Shown: positions 41,403-54,810, counted from the first letter of the stretch. The stretch: DNA of 64,000 nucleotides from Pezizomycotina sp. ARF18 (GCA_002224055.1 AZLU01000050.1:167089-231088); one strand, 5' to 3'. The notes: generated from the sequence alone by a model not told the origin. Program-made: numbers and translations.

Positions 41403-42585
41403 TTCTAAAAATAGAATTTTTTTCTTATATAAAAATTTAATAATACTAATAATATAGAAAGGAAACACCTTTAAAATTTAATAAATTAAATTTTTAGAAA
41501 AAGGTAAAATATAATATGTTTGATGATGGCTCTGAATGAACGCTAATTAAATGCATAACACATACTAATACAACTAGAATATAATATTAATAATAGAGTA
41601 TTAATTATATATAAAAAGGTAGTGTACAGGTGAGTAAAAGATTATTCAGTTACCTTAAAGGAAAGTGGGGGACCGAATAGCTTTAGAATAGAAATGGCGT
41701 AGAGAGCTATTTCGTTTTAAGATACTGAATATATCTCGGGATTGGTTAAGGTAGAGGTAATTGCAGAACTACTAGCTTAGTATCCCGTAGTCGAGGCTGA
41801 AAGGTCGATCGACCACATTGGAACTGAAACAAAGACAATGCTATATCGGCACAGTAGTGAGGAATATTGGTCAATGGTCTCAAGACTGAACCAGCAATTT
41901 AATAGAATGAAAATTCACGTGATTATCTAGTTCAGAGTAGAATTTGATAATGACATTTTCTATGAAGGGTCTTGACAAACGAACGTGCCAGCAGTCGCGG
42001 CAAAACGGTAGAGACTGTGTTATTCATATGTAATAGGTTTAAAGGGTACCTAGACGGTAGGTTATTGGCTAAGTATACTTAGGACGGAACTACTAGAGTT
42101 TTATAGAAAGTCAGGGGAAGTACTGGTAGCGGTGGAGAGATAAAATTCGGTCATACCCTCAGGACAGGTAAAGGCGCAGGCAACCTACTAAAATAAAACT
42201 GACGTTGAGGGACGAAGGCGAGGATGCACGAACAGGATTAGGTACCCCAGTAGTCCTCGGAGAGAATGATGAGTGTCATAGGCTTGATCTAATAAAACAT
42301 AAATAGGGATGAAAAAAATTCCCATTTTTATGTACTATAATCCACCTCAAATTATTAATTTTTTTATCCTTATACTTGCGCACCATAATTTGAATGTGAG
42401 ATACATCTGATTCTTACCATAATTAATGTCAAAAAAAAATAATGGCTTCAATTTAAATTGATTTTATGTAAAGAGAGTCAGCTAGAGTCTATAAATGAAA
42501 GTGTAAGCATTTCACCTCAAGAGTAATGTGGCAACGCAGGAACTGAAATCATTAGACCGTTTCTGAAACCAGTAGTGAAGTATGT

Positions 42586-44455
42586 GTGCGACAAGAAGCG
42601 GATATTAGTAATGTGGTGTAATCCCACTTGGTTATTTCTCTACCTAACACTACCTACACATGCCAGTCAGTAATGTAAGGTGTGAAGCTGTAGGGACAAT
42701 GTAGCCTGTTTTAAATAACAATGTAAATATATTTCATATTTTCAGGAGCTAGTGTAAGTAAGACATGGAGAGCGAAAGTCAAGATAGCAAAGACGCTTCG
42801 TTACACTATTAATTAACAAGGAAGGTAATAGATTTGACATGCTAATCTATTAGAGAAACCAAATTTCCTTCGGAGTAAAGCTATCCTCCTAAATCTTACG
42901 TAAATTGTGCTAATATTTGAACTTGGTAAGCCCTTTATCTTCAGCAGTAAATTACAAACTAAATAGATAATATATTTATCATAAATTTAATAATTATCTT
43001 TAGCCATTTGTAATTATTGAAGAGGCAACATATAAGGTAACACTAAAAATGTTAAATAGTTACACGAAATTGTTGTAATAGATAAAGGGTAAAGGAATAG
43101 TTAAAAAGCAAATGCCTAATTCTAGATTTCGATTGAAGTAAATCTGGGTTATGGATAAAGATATTATATAAATCATTATTTCATATTTAAATCATTATTT
43201 CATATTTAAATCTTAAGCAAACAGTTGATTGAGTTAATACAGTTGTAGCTAAACCAGTTTTAATTACTTTTTGCGTTTGTTTAATTTTTTAAAATTTCAA
43301 TAATATAACATCATGATGAAAAACAACAACAACAACAACAACATTTTAAATTCTTGAGCTATTACCGGTTTAATGGATGCAGAAGGTTATTTTGGGGTAC
43401 AGACTACGAAGGATAATTCACGTAAATTAGGTTATGTTATAACTGCCTCCGTAGAAATGGCTTTAAATTTTAAAGATAAAGTATTATTAGACAAATTGAA
43501 AGCAACTTTAGGCGTAGGTAACATTTATTATAATTCTTCTGATAGAACATATAAATGAAAGGTTTCTGATATTAACCAAATATTTAATGTAATTATCCCG
43601 CACTTTACAACTTTTTACTTAATGACGCAAAAACGAGCCGATTTTGAATTATTTAAACAAATAATTGAAATCATCAAGAGTAAAAAGCATCTTACTGCTG
43701 AAGGTTTACAAGAAATTGTAAATTTAAAAGCCTCTTTAAATCTTGGTTTATCTGACAGTCTAAGAGCATCTTTTCCTAACACTGTTACAATGCCAAGACC
43801 AAAAGTGGACTTCAAAGAAATTCCTGATCCTAATTGATTATCTGGTTTTGCAGAAGGTGAAGCTTGTTTTTTTGTTAGCATTTATAATTCCTTAAAATCG
43901 AAATTAGGCTTAGCTGTACAATTAGTTTTTAAAATTACGCAACATTCTCGCGACGAAGAGCTGCTTAAAAGTATTGTAAAATATTTGGGTTGTGGTAGAA
44001 TAGAAAAACGTAAAAAAGAAGCTTGTGATTTTACAGTTAATTCTTTAAAGGATTTTGAAGAAAAAATTATACCTTTTTTTGAAAAATATCCTCTGCAAGG
44101 TTCAAAATTGTTAAACTTTTTAGATTTTAATAGAGTAGTTGAAATAATGAAAGTTAAAGGTCATTTGACAAAGGAAGGTTTGATGTTAATCAAAGAAATC
44201 AAATCAAATATGAATACTGGTAGACAAGAATAATGTATATAATATCTTCATCGTTGCGTGTTATTAAAAATAAGCGTAAAGATGGCAGACTTAACTAAGG
44301 TGGAAACTAATAAAGTATACATTAATAAGTTACTTTGTTTGCAGCGATGGCTGCTAGGTAAATAACCAAAGATTTCTGCTTGAGCCGTGTGCGGGGAAAC
44401 TCGCACGCACGGTTCTTAGAGGGGAAAGTTCGAGAGGACCTACCTATCTCAACTA
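42586..44455 (+). other. group II intron in rns
   Basis: Starts gtgcgac (GUGYG consensus) after gaagtat and ends near 44455 after domain V (gagccgtgtgcg, loop gaaa, cgcacgcacggttc, 44382-44415) and a domain VI stem. It splits the rRNA just before ttaattcgatg (E. coli region 950). It encodes a LAGLIDADG protein rather than a reverse transcriptase; this subclass is known from fungal rRNA genes. Confidence 0.88.
43313..44233 (+). CDS. LAGLIDADG endonuclease of the rns group II intron
   Basis: 306 codons from ATG with an Asn-rich start. Motif 1 ITGLMDAEGYFGVQ, FNVIIPHFTTF, KRADFELFK, motif 2 WLSGFAEGEACFFVS, tail KVKGHLTKEGLMLI..NMNTGRQE. No breaks. It lies in domain III/IV of the intron. The only family member here housed by a group II RNA. 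Confidence 0.9.
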
Positions 44456-45124
44456 TTTAATTCGATGATCCACGAAAAATCTTACCACAACATGACATAT
44501 CAAGTGACAAGAACACCTAATTAGTGTAATATTTATAGTATATTGCAATCGTACCCACCCCACCCGCAATTCAAGAGTATTATTGAATTTTTGCGACTTA
44601 ATTAGGTCTTCTAACAAATGCATTTTTTGTTTAGCTTGTTACAGGAGTTGCACGGCTGTCTTCAGTAAATGGCGTGAGCAGTGGTTAGATCCAGCAAAAT
44701 ACGAAATCCCTTACTTTAATTATTTAGATTTTATATATAGATTATTGTAGCTCACCATTACATCGAATGTGATAAAAGGGAACAGGACAAGTCATCATGG
44801 CCCTAATGTTGTGGGCTATCGACGTGCCACATATGCCTTAACAAAGGGATGCAAAAATGTGAATTATCGCTAATCCCATAAAATAGGATACACAACACCT
44901 ATGAATTGTAGTCTGAAATCGACTACATGAAAAAGTAATTACTAGTAATCGTGTATCACCATGGCACGGTGAATAAACCCTCAGATAGGTACTAACCACT
45001 CGTCAGGCGCTGAAAATTGCTTGTGCAGTAAGTTTGGTAAATCTTCTAAATAAAATAAATAATTAGATTTTTAATTGGATTAGTTTATCTTCTAATGCAC
45101 ATCATTGATTGGTGTTAAGTCGAA

Positions 45125-45615
45125 TAACTAAAGAAGAAAATGAGACATTCTTCATTATTCTAAAAATACCAAATTCCGGGGACACCTTAAAGCAATTTCT
45201 GCCAAGTTTACATAATGAACCAATAAAAAGTAAATGGCCTTTCGTAATGGTAAGGGTATGGCAATAACATAATACGAAATTGATTAACCGAAAGGTTGAA
45301 TAGGTTATCGCGGATCTAAATTGACTCTTGACTTATATATTTCATTCCGCCTTCATTAAAAAATGGAAGAGTGGAATATTTAATGAATAGATCTTAAAAG
45401 AGCAACGAGCAGACGGTATTTGTAGGTCTACTGGGTAACTTTTTTTAAAGTAAACCGAAAACAATAAATAATTATTGAAGTATAGAAATTGAATAATTTC
45501 AAGGTAGAATATTAAGGTGTGCTCTATATAAAGTAGAAATACTAGTAAATAAATAAACTTCGTCTCAGACCTAAAGATATTATGAATATATAATAGATAA
45601 GGTCAAAGAAGGAAA
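45125..45615 (+). other. group I intron near rns 3' end
   Basis: attccggggacaccttaaagc, atcgcggatctaaattg, aagagcaacgagcagacgg, aaggtgtgctctat, in order at 45170-45530. No ORF. Same core class as cox1 introns 2 and 11. Borders approximate. Confidence 0.78.
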
Positions 45616-45659
45616 AATTGATACGGTTCGTGTAGTGGATAAAAGAGTATTAAGCAAAC

Positions 45660-46005
45660 TCTACTCATCCTAATTAGAATTAAACTCCGGGCAACCCCTA
45701 AAGCTTAAGGTACTAAATTGATAATCGAAAGATAATTGATGGAAAAAATAATGAATTTTTGTATAGTAAAAACCCTTAAGATTATACGAAAGTAAAAATG
45801 GGCCTTCGCGGATCTAAATGTTAACTTCCCACTTGCAAAGCAAGTGGGAAGTGAACTAAAAGAGCAGAGAGTAGATAATTCTGGAATATGGTTTAAGCTT
45901 TACCCTTTTGGGTAGTGTAATCGCAAGATAGGACAGAGTGATTTTCTTTGACTACTATATTCTAAGGTGTACTCCAATAGCTAATGAAAAGTAGCGTTGT
46001 GCGTG
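45660..46005 (+). other. second group I intron near rns 3' end
   Basis: aactccgggcaacccctaaagc, tcgcggatctaaatg, hairpin, aagagcagagagtagat, aaggtgtactccaat at 45688-45975. No ORF. The segment gatctaaatgttaacttcc through agaac is identical to cox1 intron 2. Confidence 0.75.
45824..45852 (+). repeat. 29-nt hairpin in rns intron loop
   Basis: Same hairpin and flanks as 14260-14288. Confidence 0.85.
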
Positions 46006-46223
46006 TAGCTTATTCCTAAAGGATTAAAGTAATATAATAATTATAGTATATCCTATGGAAGAAACACGTTAACATGAATTGCACGGGATTGGTTAAATAT
46101 AACAATACTCCTCCAAAAAAATATAACAATTTTTAAAGATATAGTTTAAATAGTAAAACAAAGTAGATAATATTTAATAAAATATTAACACTTAATTCAA
46201 GTTTCGATATTTGATATCTTAAT

Positions 46224-46595
46224 ATGCTTTTAATGAGTTCAATTTTAATATTATTAAGTAGTGCCGTTACTTTTAGACGGGATAAAACTATATCCTTTAA
46301 TAGAATAACTATGATAGTATTACTTTATTCATCTATTTTAGGCTATGAAACGTTATTCTTATTGCCTTTACAATCAGGAATTGGTATATATGGTGGTTTA
46401 TATCAAGTATCATCTTTAACGCAAACATTTGTAGTTTTTATTTCTATACTGAGCATTATAATACTTCAATTAAGCTCTTTCTATTATAGACATTTAGAAC
46501 ATAAAGGAAATATATTTGATAACAAATCAGACTCAGACGAACGTTTCGATTTTATTTTAAAAGAAGAAATCAGCATAGTCGAGATGAAAAATTAA
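46224..46595 (+). pseudogene. nad2: nad2 5' fragment
   Basis: NADH dehydrogenase subunit 2 N-terminus: SAVTFRRDKTISFNRITMIV, LYSSILGYETLF, GIGIYGGLYQVSSLTQTFVV, ILQLSSFYYR. Similarity ends near residue 95; the last residues (ISIVEMKN, stop) are the LAGLIDADG scrap read in another frame (HSRDEKLMNSIIKYFG). The rest of nad2 is absent from the window. It could be a 5' exon of a split gene, but the abrupt fusion argues for truncation. Confidence 0.7.
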
Positions 46596-46865
46596 TGAAT
46601 AGTATAATTAAGTACTTCGGAGCTGGAAATATTTACTAACGTGGTAAAGCTATCGATTTCTAAATTTCTAAAATTGATGACTTAAAAAGTAATTCCTTTT
46701 TTTTGATAAATATAAAATTGTTGGAGTTAAAGCTTTAGATTTCGCTAAATGATGTGAAACTGCAGAGCTAATGAAAAAAAGGAAAGGGCACATTTAACCA
46801 CTTCCTCTCTTAAAAGAGGAAGTGGATCAAATAAAAAAAAATCAAATAGGAGATGAATAAAGAAA
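46570..46865 (+). pseudogene. LAGLIDADG C-terminal fragment with palindrome
   Basis: HSRDEKLMNSIIKYFGAGNI, a broken middle, GVKALDFAKW, then catttaa followed by the 28-nt palindrome at 46798-46825 (ccacttcctctctt/aaaagaggaagtgg), then ggatcaaataa. The palindrome stands where LTKEGL codons should be. Confidence 0.75.
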
Positions 46866-48799
<1,934 letters not shown>

Positions 48800-48843
48800 T
48801 ATTTGCATTAATGATGGCTTTCCTTTTACTTTATGTTGCTTAA
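48800..48843 (+). CDS. atp9: atp9 exon 2
   Basis: Codes FALMMAFLLLYVA and stop. Completes a 74-residue protein. Confidence 0.93.
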
Positions 48844-48879
48844 TTTTAATTTTTATTTAATAAAAAAATTTTATTTAGA

Positions 48880-48950
48880 AGGGAATGGGTTAATATTATA
48901 AAACTAGTAATATTATTCAAAATAACATTATGAGGAGGGTGGAGGGTTAT
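48880..48950 (+). repeat. dispersed repeat R1, copy
   Basis: gaatgggttaatattataaa, actagtaatattattc, cattatgaggagggtggagg. Here it follows atp9, outside an intron. Confidence 0.8.
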
Positions 48951-50257
48951 ATAATAAAAACGATATATATAATATTAAAAATATTATTTTTAAATTTATT
49001 TTAAATAAGTTGTTTCTTTTTTATTCAATAATAAATAATATAAAAAAAATCAGAGTTAAACTCTAAAAGATTTAGATAGACAATTAATCTTTTAGAGAAA
49101 CAGTAAAACAAAATTGTCAGATTTAGATAGATAATCAAGGAGCGGATATTTTTTTTTTCAAGTTCAAGTCTTGAATCGGACTGATTAATCTAGGTAATTA
49201 ATTATTTTCCTCTCGCGGGTCTTAAATAATTTGAGAATTAAAGTACATATTTTGATCAGCATTGCTTAAAATTTATATTTTATTATTATTAACAAACCAT
49301 AATAGTAAATAATTTAAAGATATTAAAAATTTTTAATTTCTAAGTTATTATTAAGTCTAAGTTTTATTTAAATTATTCTTTATAGTATAATTATATATTA
49401 TAAAGATTACCTTAAATATATAAATTAGTCTCTCTTTAAAAATTAATTATCTACTTTATTTGTTATCCAATCTAAATTATATTCAACCTTAAATAAAACT
49501 AAAGGATTTATTTGAAATCAAGAAGATCATTATAGAAAACATTACCAAGTAATTAAGTTTATACAAGAAGGTAAGGAACTTTTTTAAAAAAGTTTAGAGC
49601 TCAATTCTGTTGTTAATCATCGGCTCAATCTGGTTCTATTGCTAATTTTTTGCAAAATCAGTATTTAGCTCATTGGTTCAATCGAATAAATTTTACCAGA
49701 ATAAAAAAAAAATTAGGTTACTAGAGCAGGATGTTATCCATAACTAGGCGCGAGGTTGGAGCGTTTAGTGCGAGGTTGGTAATGATATAACTTGTAAAAT
49801 TATACATTATGCAAGTAACTCTTTAAATGCTTTTTGTGAAGATTTAGGTACATCATTATTTTTATAAAAAATTATCTCAACTGGTAATCCTTATTTAAAT
49901 TCTTTTATAATTTCAAAAACTTTAATCACAAAAGCTGCAAACTAAATTAATTGAATTTTAGGTACGTGAATTAATTAATAAATGCAGAAAAGAAAGTTTA
50001 AATGAACTACAAGAAACTTATGATACTGTATCTAAAGAAGATAACAAAATATAGGTTTTCGTCAGATTTATTATTTAATTTTTATAAAGATTTATATATC
50101 CTTAAGAGCTCTAATACCTGGACCTGAAAAAGGCCAGGATATCCAACCTGAGGCACTGCAAGACGTGACAGCTTATTCCTGCAACTGCCAACCAGGCATA
50201 ACATAAAGTGAAAGTCTATATCAGCAATGACTAATATATAATTAACTAGTTCAGTTT
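48951..50257 (+). other. gene-poor AT-rich stretch
   Basis: No intact ORF. 49480-50055 may be a decayed ORF (scattered frames such as RKESLNELQETYDTVSKEDN) with no family recognised. A hairpin cctggacctg/aaaaaggccagg is at 50116-50139. Confidence 0.4.
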
Positions 50258-50340
50258 ACCCAAGTGCTGAAATTGGTAGACAGAATAAACTCAAACCTTA
50301 TTGATATAAAATCATGAACGTTCAAGTCGTTCCTTGGGTA
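50258..50340 (+). tRNA. trnL: tRNA-Leu, probable anticodon CAA
   Basis: Acceptor acccaag/cttgggt perfect, T arm gaacg-ttcaagt-cgttc perfect, D arm with aattggtaga, and a long variable arm typical of tRNA-Leu. Loop ctcaaac gives CAA, though the anticodon stem has one mismatch. Confidence 0.75.
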
Positions 50341-50349
50341 CTAAATATA

Positions 50350-50410
50350 TTAGCCTTTGCCTAATTTTTTTTAGAATAAAAAAAAATTAGGCGCAGGCCG
50401 GAGGGTGGGA
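50350..50410 (+). repeat. GC cluster hairpin
   Basis: gcctttgcctaatttttttt, an A-rich arm, aaaaattaggc, gcaggccggaggg. Same design at 57172 and 18946. Confidence 0.7.
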
Positions 50411-50654
50411 AAACGTATCACCTAAAGGCATTTATTGTGAGCTGTAAAAACATTTATTATGAGCTGATTACTGCTTCATTTGCTTGATAAAGTGATAAGA
50501 TATCTTGTTCGAATCAAATATATATTAATCTACACTTTTGTTGAACGAATGCAAAAAAGGAAAAAATGATTATATTATAAGGGCGGCAGCTTCGCGCTTC
50601 GCGGAGAAATCTAAAAAAGGATCGAATTAGTTTATATTCAAACTTAATAAACTG

Positions 50655-50768
50655 CTTTGTTAAAGTGTACGAACTTTAAATTTACATTTAGGTTAAAGTT
50701 TTCGAACTAACTTTATTGTTAAAGTACTCGATCTTTAAACTAGCATTATTATTAAAGTGGAATAGAAG
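50655..50768 (+). repeat. imperfect tandem repeats
   Basis: gttaaagt..cgaactttaaa-like units of about 45 bases appear three times with drift. They lie directly before the ORF at 50769. Confidence 0.6.
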
Positions 50769-51074
50769 GTGCAATTCCTTACGATTCTGATTAAAAGAAA
50801 TCATAAAATATACGTTTTTATTCCTTTTCACGCGATAAATAAAAGAATGTTGGAATCACAGTGGGTAACCACAGCGTGCGTGAACAACAAAAAGTGCACA
50901 ATTTTCATTGGTTCATTGACCGCGATATTAACACATCCTCTAGGAGTGGTCAGTCTCATGGTTTCACTAAATTCCGCTCAAGCAATCAGTTTATTTGTCT
51001 CATTAAGCAGTTCTCTATCCTCTTTATATAAAAATAAAATGAATAATAAAGGTAATATTATATTAGATATATAG
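50769..51074 (+). CDS. unknown short ORF
   Basis: 101 codons, GTG start, with a C-terminal hydrophobic stretch (PLGVVSLMVSLNSAQAISLF). No family recognised; it may be spurious, but its length and lower AT content are notable. Confidence 0.3.
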   Translation: MQFLTILIKRNHKIYVFIPFHAINKRMLESQWVTTACVNNKKCTIFIGSLTAILTHPLGVVSLMVSLNSAQAISLFVSLSSSLSSLYKNKMNNKGNIILDI

Positions 51075-51442
51075 TTACCAATACTAATGAGATTATTAAT
51101 ATTATTTTTTTTAATAATCACTATTATTTTTTTTATTTATTAAAACTATAGGCTCCAACCCTAAAGAAACAAAAAAAAATGAAATATTGTTAATTAATCA
51201 ATTAAGTTTAAATGTATAGTTCGAATTTTAAATTTATTAATATAAAATTTATATTTTTATAATGGATATTTATAATATTTATATTTTATCTGTGATGGAT
51301 ATTTAGTATATTATTTAAAAAGGATTTTTATTAAGAATATATATAAGATAAGATATTTTATTTCTTTTTTGGTTAAAATAATATCAGATTGACTATAGTA
51401 ATTGTAATTAAGATTAATTTCTTTTTTTTTTTTCTTTTTATT

Positions 51443-51560
51443 ATGAATAAAACAACTATAAACATTGAAAGATTATTTATATCTCTTAATACTAAGGATA
51501 TCCCTCGCAGAGCGGTATTATATCTAATACTAGCATTATTTTCCGGATTATGTTTAGTAA
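51443..51560 (+). pseudogene. cox1: cox1 N-terminal exon copy
   Basis: MNKTTINIERLFISLNTKDI, then PRRA, then VLYLILALFSGL: the N-terminus of cox1 (ERWFLSTNAKDIGxLYLIFALFSGL) with a 12-nt GC insertion (ccctcgcagagc) that adds four residues in place of one Gly region. It then runs into endonuclease debris. The rest of cox1 does not follow. It could be a relic or a detached first exon. Confidence 0.75.
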
Positions 51561-51815
51561 AAAGCATTCTGATGAAACTCGTAAAAATATCAGGAAAAAA
51601 ATTAGGGAAACCAACTTCCTCTCTTAAGAGAGGAAGTGGAAGACCTTATTAAAAAATCGAAGTAATTGATATTAAAAATAATATAATAACTAGATATGAT
51701 TCTGTAACGTGAGCCAAATTAGCTTTAAATATTGGAAAATCAATTATTCCTAAGTATTTAGCTCGTAATGATCAAAAGTTTTATAAAAATCAATATGCCT
51801 TTAAAAAGTTGTAAT
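51545..51815 (+). pseudogene. GIY-YIG C-terminal fragment
   Basis: Matches 23935-24190 (aaaaagcattctgatgaaac, aaatcgaagtaattgat, caatatgcctttaaaaagtt). The 24-nt palindrome at 51614-51637 replaces the bases for RPEGG. Confidence 0.8.
51614..51637 (+). repeat. 24-nt perfect palindrome
   Basis: acttcctctctt followed by its reverse complement. Relatives at 46798, 52587 and 61994. Confidence 0.92.
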
Positions 51816-51889
51816 CTAAGGGGCGGATTCCTTCTAATTATTTTAAATTTAAAATATTTTTAAATTTAATAAAAATAAGATAAAAACTG

Positions 51890-52665
51890 GTTGAGGGGTT
51901 CAATTATCATTTTCAATTGGTCTTCATAAAAAATCGAGCTATCTTGGTACTAATTGAATCTTATTTTGGGCTAAGTAATATATATAAACGAACTGAAGAC
52001 TGCAGTTTTGAGTTACTTCTTTACAGGATTTTATTAAAATGATTAATTTTAATAAATATCCTTCAGAAAAAGCTGATTTTTAACTTTTTCAAATGGCTAT
52101 TCTCATAATTAATTGTAAAGAACATTTAACCATGGAAGGATTACAAAAAATTGTTGCGATTAAAGCTTCAATAAATTTAAGTTTCTCGCCTGCGGAAATA
52201 CCTTAATATTATACTGTTCCAAGATCTTTAAAGAGCCCAATACCTTTGATCCTAATTGAGTAGCTGGATTTACTACCGGTGAAGGTTGTTTTTTCATTGA
52301 TATATTTAAATCGAAAACCGCAAAGCACGGAGAAAAAGTAAAATTAAAATTTCAAATAACTCAACATACTCGTGATGAGCAATTAATGAAAAGTTTAGTT
52401 TCTTATTTCGGATGTGGTCGTTATGCTAATTTTAATAATAAAAATAACGGAGATTTCATAGTTACAAATTTTGAGAACATTACTGAGATCATTATTTCAT
52501 TCTTTGAAAAATCGTAGGAGTTAAAGCTTTAGATTTCGCTAATTGATGTGAAGCAGTAAAGCTAATGGAGAAAAAGGTACATTTAACCACTTCCTCTTTT
52601 AAGAGAGGAAGTGGATCAAATAAAAAAAAATCAAAGTTAGAATGAATCGAGGGAGAAAATAAGCA
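51890..52665 (+). pseudogene. LAGLIDADG endonuclease, broken
   Basis: TGWGVQLSFSIGLHKK, several breaks before 52250, then DPNWVAGFTTGEGCFFIDIF, ITQHTRDEQLMKSLVSYFGC, and a final break at 52515. The palindrome at 52587-52614 sits after catttaa, at the same place as in 46570-46865. Confidence 0.75.
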
Positions 52666-52854
52666 AAATCGAAAGACCTTACGCAGATCTATCAAGAACA
52701 AGAGGAATTCAATTCAAGCCTATAAGTAAAATAAGTTTCTTTATCTTTACAATTCTAATTTTTCCACCGTTTTTATGGTGGAAGTTAACTGTTTCTAAAC
52801 AAAGTACCGCAGTCCAACCATAAAAAAGATATTAAAATAAAATTTATAATAATT

Positions 52855-52940
52855 AGGAAGGCTCCGTTTGTTGGTCTACGGGTTGAGCTGTAAACTCAAT
52901 AGTTATATACTGTCGGAGGTTCGATTCCTCTTCTTCCTAA
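52855..52940 (+). tRNA. trnY: tRNA-Tyr (GUA)
   Basis: Acceptor aggaagg/tcttcct, anticodon arm ttgag-ctgtaaa-ctcaa with GUA, long variable arm, T arm ggagg-ttcgatt-cctct. All arms pair. Confidence 0.92.
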
Positions 52941-53492
52941 ATTTGAATCTCAAAAAAGATTAAATACTGCCTTGACAGTTATTTTTTTTCAGGTTTTGTA
53001 CAAATTTGTAAGGAGTAATAAAAAAAAATGATTTTCTAATAATTAAAATATATTATTTATCCTTTCCCTCGTTTTCCAATTTTTTTTTATAAAAAAAATC
53101 GCGTGGGAGGGTTTTAGTTACTTTTGTTTAATATAATTATTAAATATACACAATTTGTCTTTGAACAGCTCAATTTTCCTAAGCTGTAAAATTTAATATA
53201 ATTATCAAATATATACCAATTACATCGTTGCTAAAGAAGCCTTATCATTTCATAATAAATCGTAATAGATTTTCGATTAAAATGTATTACTTCTATATTA
53301 GGCTTTATATACTGCATGATAAACATTATAAATTTAATTCATGAAAATTATATTAGTTTGACTTTTCTTCGGAAATTGTAGAAAGTATAACTAAAAAAGT
53401 TCCTATTCTTTAATGATATTTATTAAATAATTTTATCTTTTAACTGCTAAGGATTAATATATAGATTACCTATTTTTTATTAAATATTTAAA
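52941..53492 (+). other. AT-rich spacer
   Basis: A poly-T/poly-A hairpin (cctcgttttcca..cgtgggagg) is near 53075. No gene seen. Confidence 0.6.
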
Positions 53493-53565
53493 TTACGTTT
53501 AGCTTAATTGGTAAAGCATTCCACTACGGATGGAAAGACTATCTGTTCAAGTCAGATTACGTGAT
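53493..53565 (+). tRNA. trnR: tRNA-Arg (ACG)
   Basis: Acceptor ttacgtt/tacgtga, anticodon arm ttcca-ctacgga-tggaa (perfect) with ACG, T arm atctg-ttcaagt-cagat. Near-duplicate of 40478-40550. Confidence 0.88.
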
Positions 53566-54016
53566 AAGTATAGCATGTATGTATTACTGTATATAGGTTA
53601 GTAAGTAGTACATATGTATGTAGTACTATTATTATTTAGTTTCTCTAAATTGAATATAACGAGTAAATAGGATTTCAAAAACAGATGAATTTTACAAATT
53701 AATATCAGTTAACAGAAATTTGGCTCTGACGTCTAATTAAAGATAATAGTATTGTAAAAGATAAATATACGCTTCATTAGTGATTTATCTTTTACTTTTA
53801 ATTTTTAAAATCTTAAGTTAAAACGATTAACTCTCTTTGGGAGGTTTTAACTAAATTAAAAGTAATGAGATTTACTTAAATAATTAATAAGAGCGCTCCT
53901 CTTTGATTTAATAATAAAAAAAAATAATAAAAAAAGTCTAAAAAAAAAATAGTTTTAAATAAAACAATAAATCTAACTAATAAAACAAACACAAAAAAAA
54001 AAACAACAACAAAAAA
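53566..54016 (+). other. spacer upstream of cob
   Basis: AT-rich with short direct repeats (atgtatgtattact/atgtatgtagtact) and an A-rich leader to the cob ATG. No ORF. Confidence 0.6.
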
Positions 54017-54171
54017 ATGAGAATATTTAAAAGCCATTCTATGTTAAAATTAGCAAATTCATATCTAATCGATTCAGCTCAACCTTCTAATTTAAATTAT
54101 GCTTGAAATTTTGGGTCTTTATTAGCAGTTTGTCTTGGAATTCAAATTGTAACTGGAGTAACTTTAGCGAT
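54017..54171 (+). CDS. cob: cob exon 1
   Basis: Cytochrome b of complex III. MRIFKSHSMLKLANSYLIDS, AQPSNLNYAWNFGSLLAVCL, GIQIVTGVTLA: the N-terminal helix and first transmembrane helix with the haem-contact GSLL. Exon ends gcgat|, joined to g cat at 56544 to give [14 protein letters not shown]. Confidence 0.92.
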
Positions 54172-54529
54172 CAAATGGGTCGCTGTAAAATCTTACTATA
54201 TGCAGAAAAAGCTTAGTATTTATAGGTACTCAAAATATAAGTAAAAATTCTATAAGTTATGCTCAATCCGCAGGAAACCAAAATAATTTAAATATTTAAA
54301 TTATAAGTAGGATCCTCAGAGACTATACGTAAGATGCATATGAAATAAATATGTAAAGATATAGTCCACCCCATCATATGAAGATGGTAATAAGTCCACC
54401 AATCTTCTAAAGATGGTAAGCCTTTATTTTATTATTATTATTTATTTGGTATTAACTTATTTATATTGAAATAATTTTAAATTTTAAATAAATATTTTGT
54501 ACTTATAAAAAATAAATATATTTCAACAC

Positions 54530-54810
54530 AAATTAGATATAATAGCGTGAATAAACAAACTATTGAAAATATTTCTAATTTAAACCCTTGATGAGTTACT
54601 GGTTTTGTAGATGCAGAGTGCTCGTTTAGTATGTCAATTTTTAAATCTAAAACTGCTGCCATTAATTGAACTATAGAACCTTGTTTATTATTACTTTACA
54701 CAAAAGAAATTTAGAGTTATTAAACTCTATTAAAAATTTCTTTTCTGTAGGTTCAGTTTCAATAGTAGGTAATAGTGCACGATTTAGAGTAGATCTAGAT
54801 TAGAGCTTAA
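54530..54810 (+). pseudogene. LAGLIDADG N-terminal fragment
   Basis: NPWWVTGFVDAECSFSMSIF (ECS in the motif), then a shift and ELLNSIKNFFSVGSVSIVGN and RFRVDLD. Interrupted at about 54815. Confidence 0.72.

Larger units (their letters stand above)
41511..46105 (+). rRNA. rns: small subunit rRNA with three introns
   Basis: Conserved landmarks in order: ttctgaatgaacgct-like start (41521-41545), 530 loop gtgccagcagtcgcgg (41985-42000), 790 loop gattaggtaccccagtagtc (42237), cacctcaagagtaatgtgg (42510), ttaattcgatgatcc (44457), gttgcacggctgtcttcag (44646), accatggcacggtgaataaa (44958) and ggtgttaagtcgaa (45113). A leader with ggaaacaccttt precedes it. Introns: group II at 42586, group I at about 45125 and 45660. 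The 3' end (about 46000-46105) is approximate because short 3' exons lie between introns. A variable AT insert is at 42295-42460. Confidence 0.88.

Noticed and set aside
50455-50530. tRNA-Ala-like segment (tcttgttcgaatcaaat T arm)
   Set aside because: I could not form an anticodon stem or acceptor stem; possible relic only.
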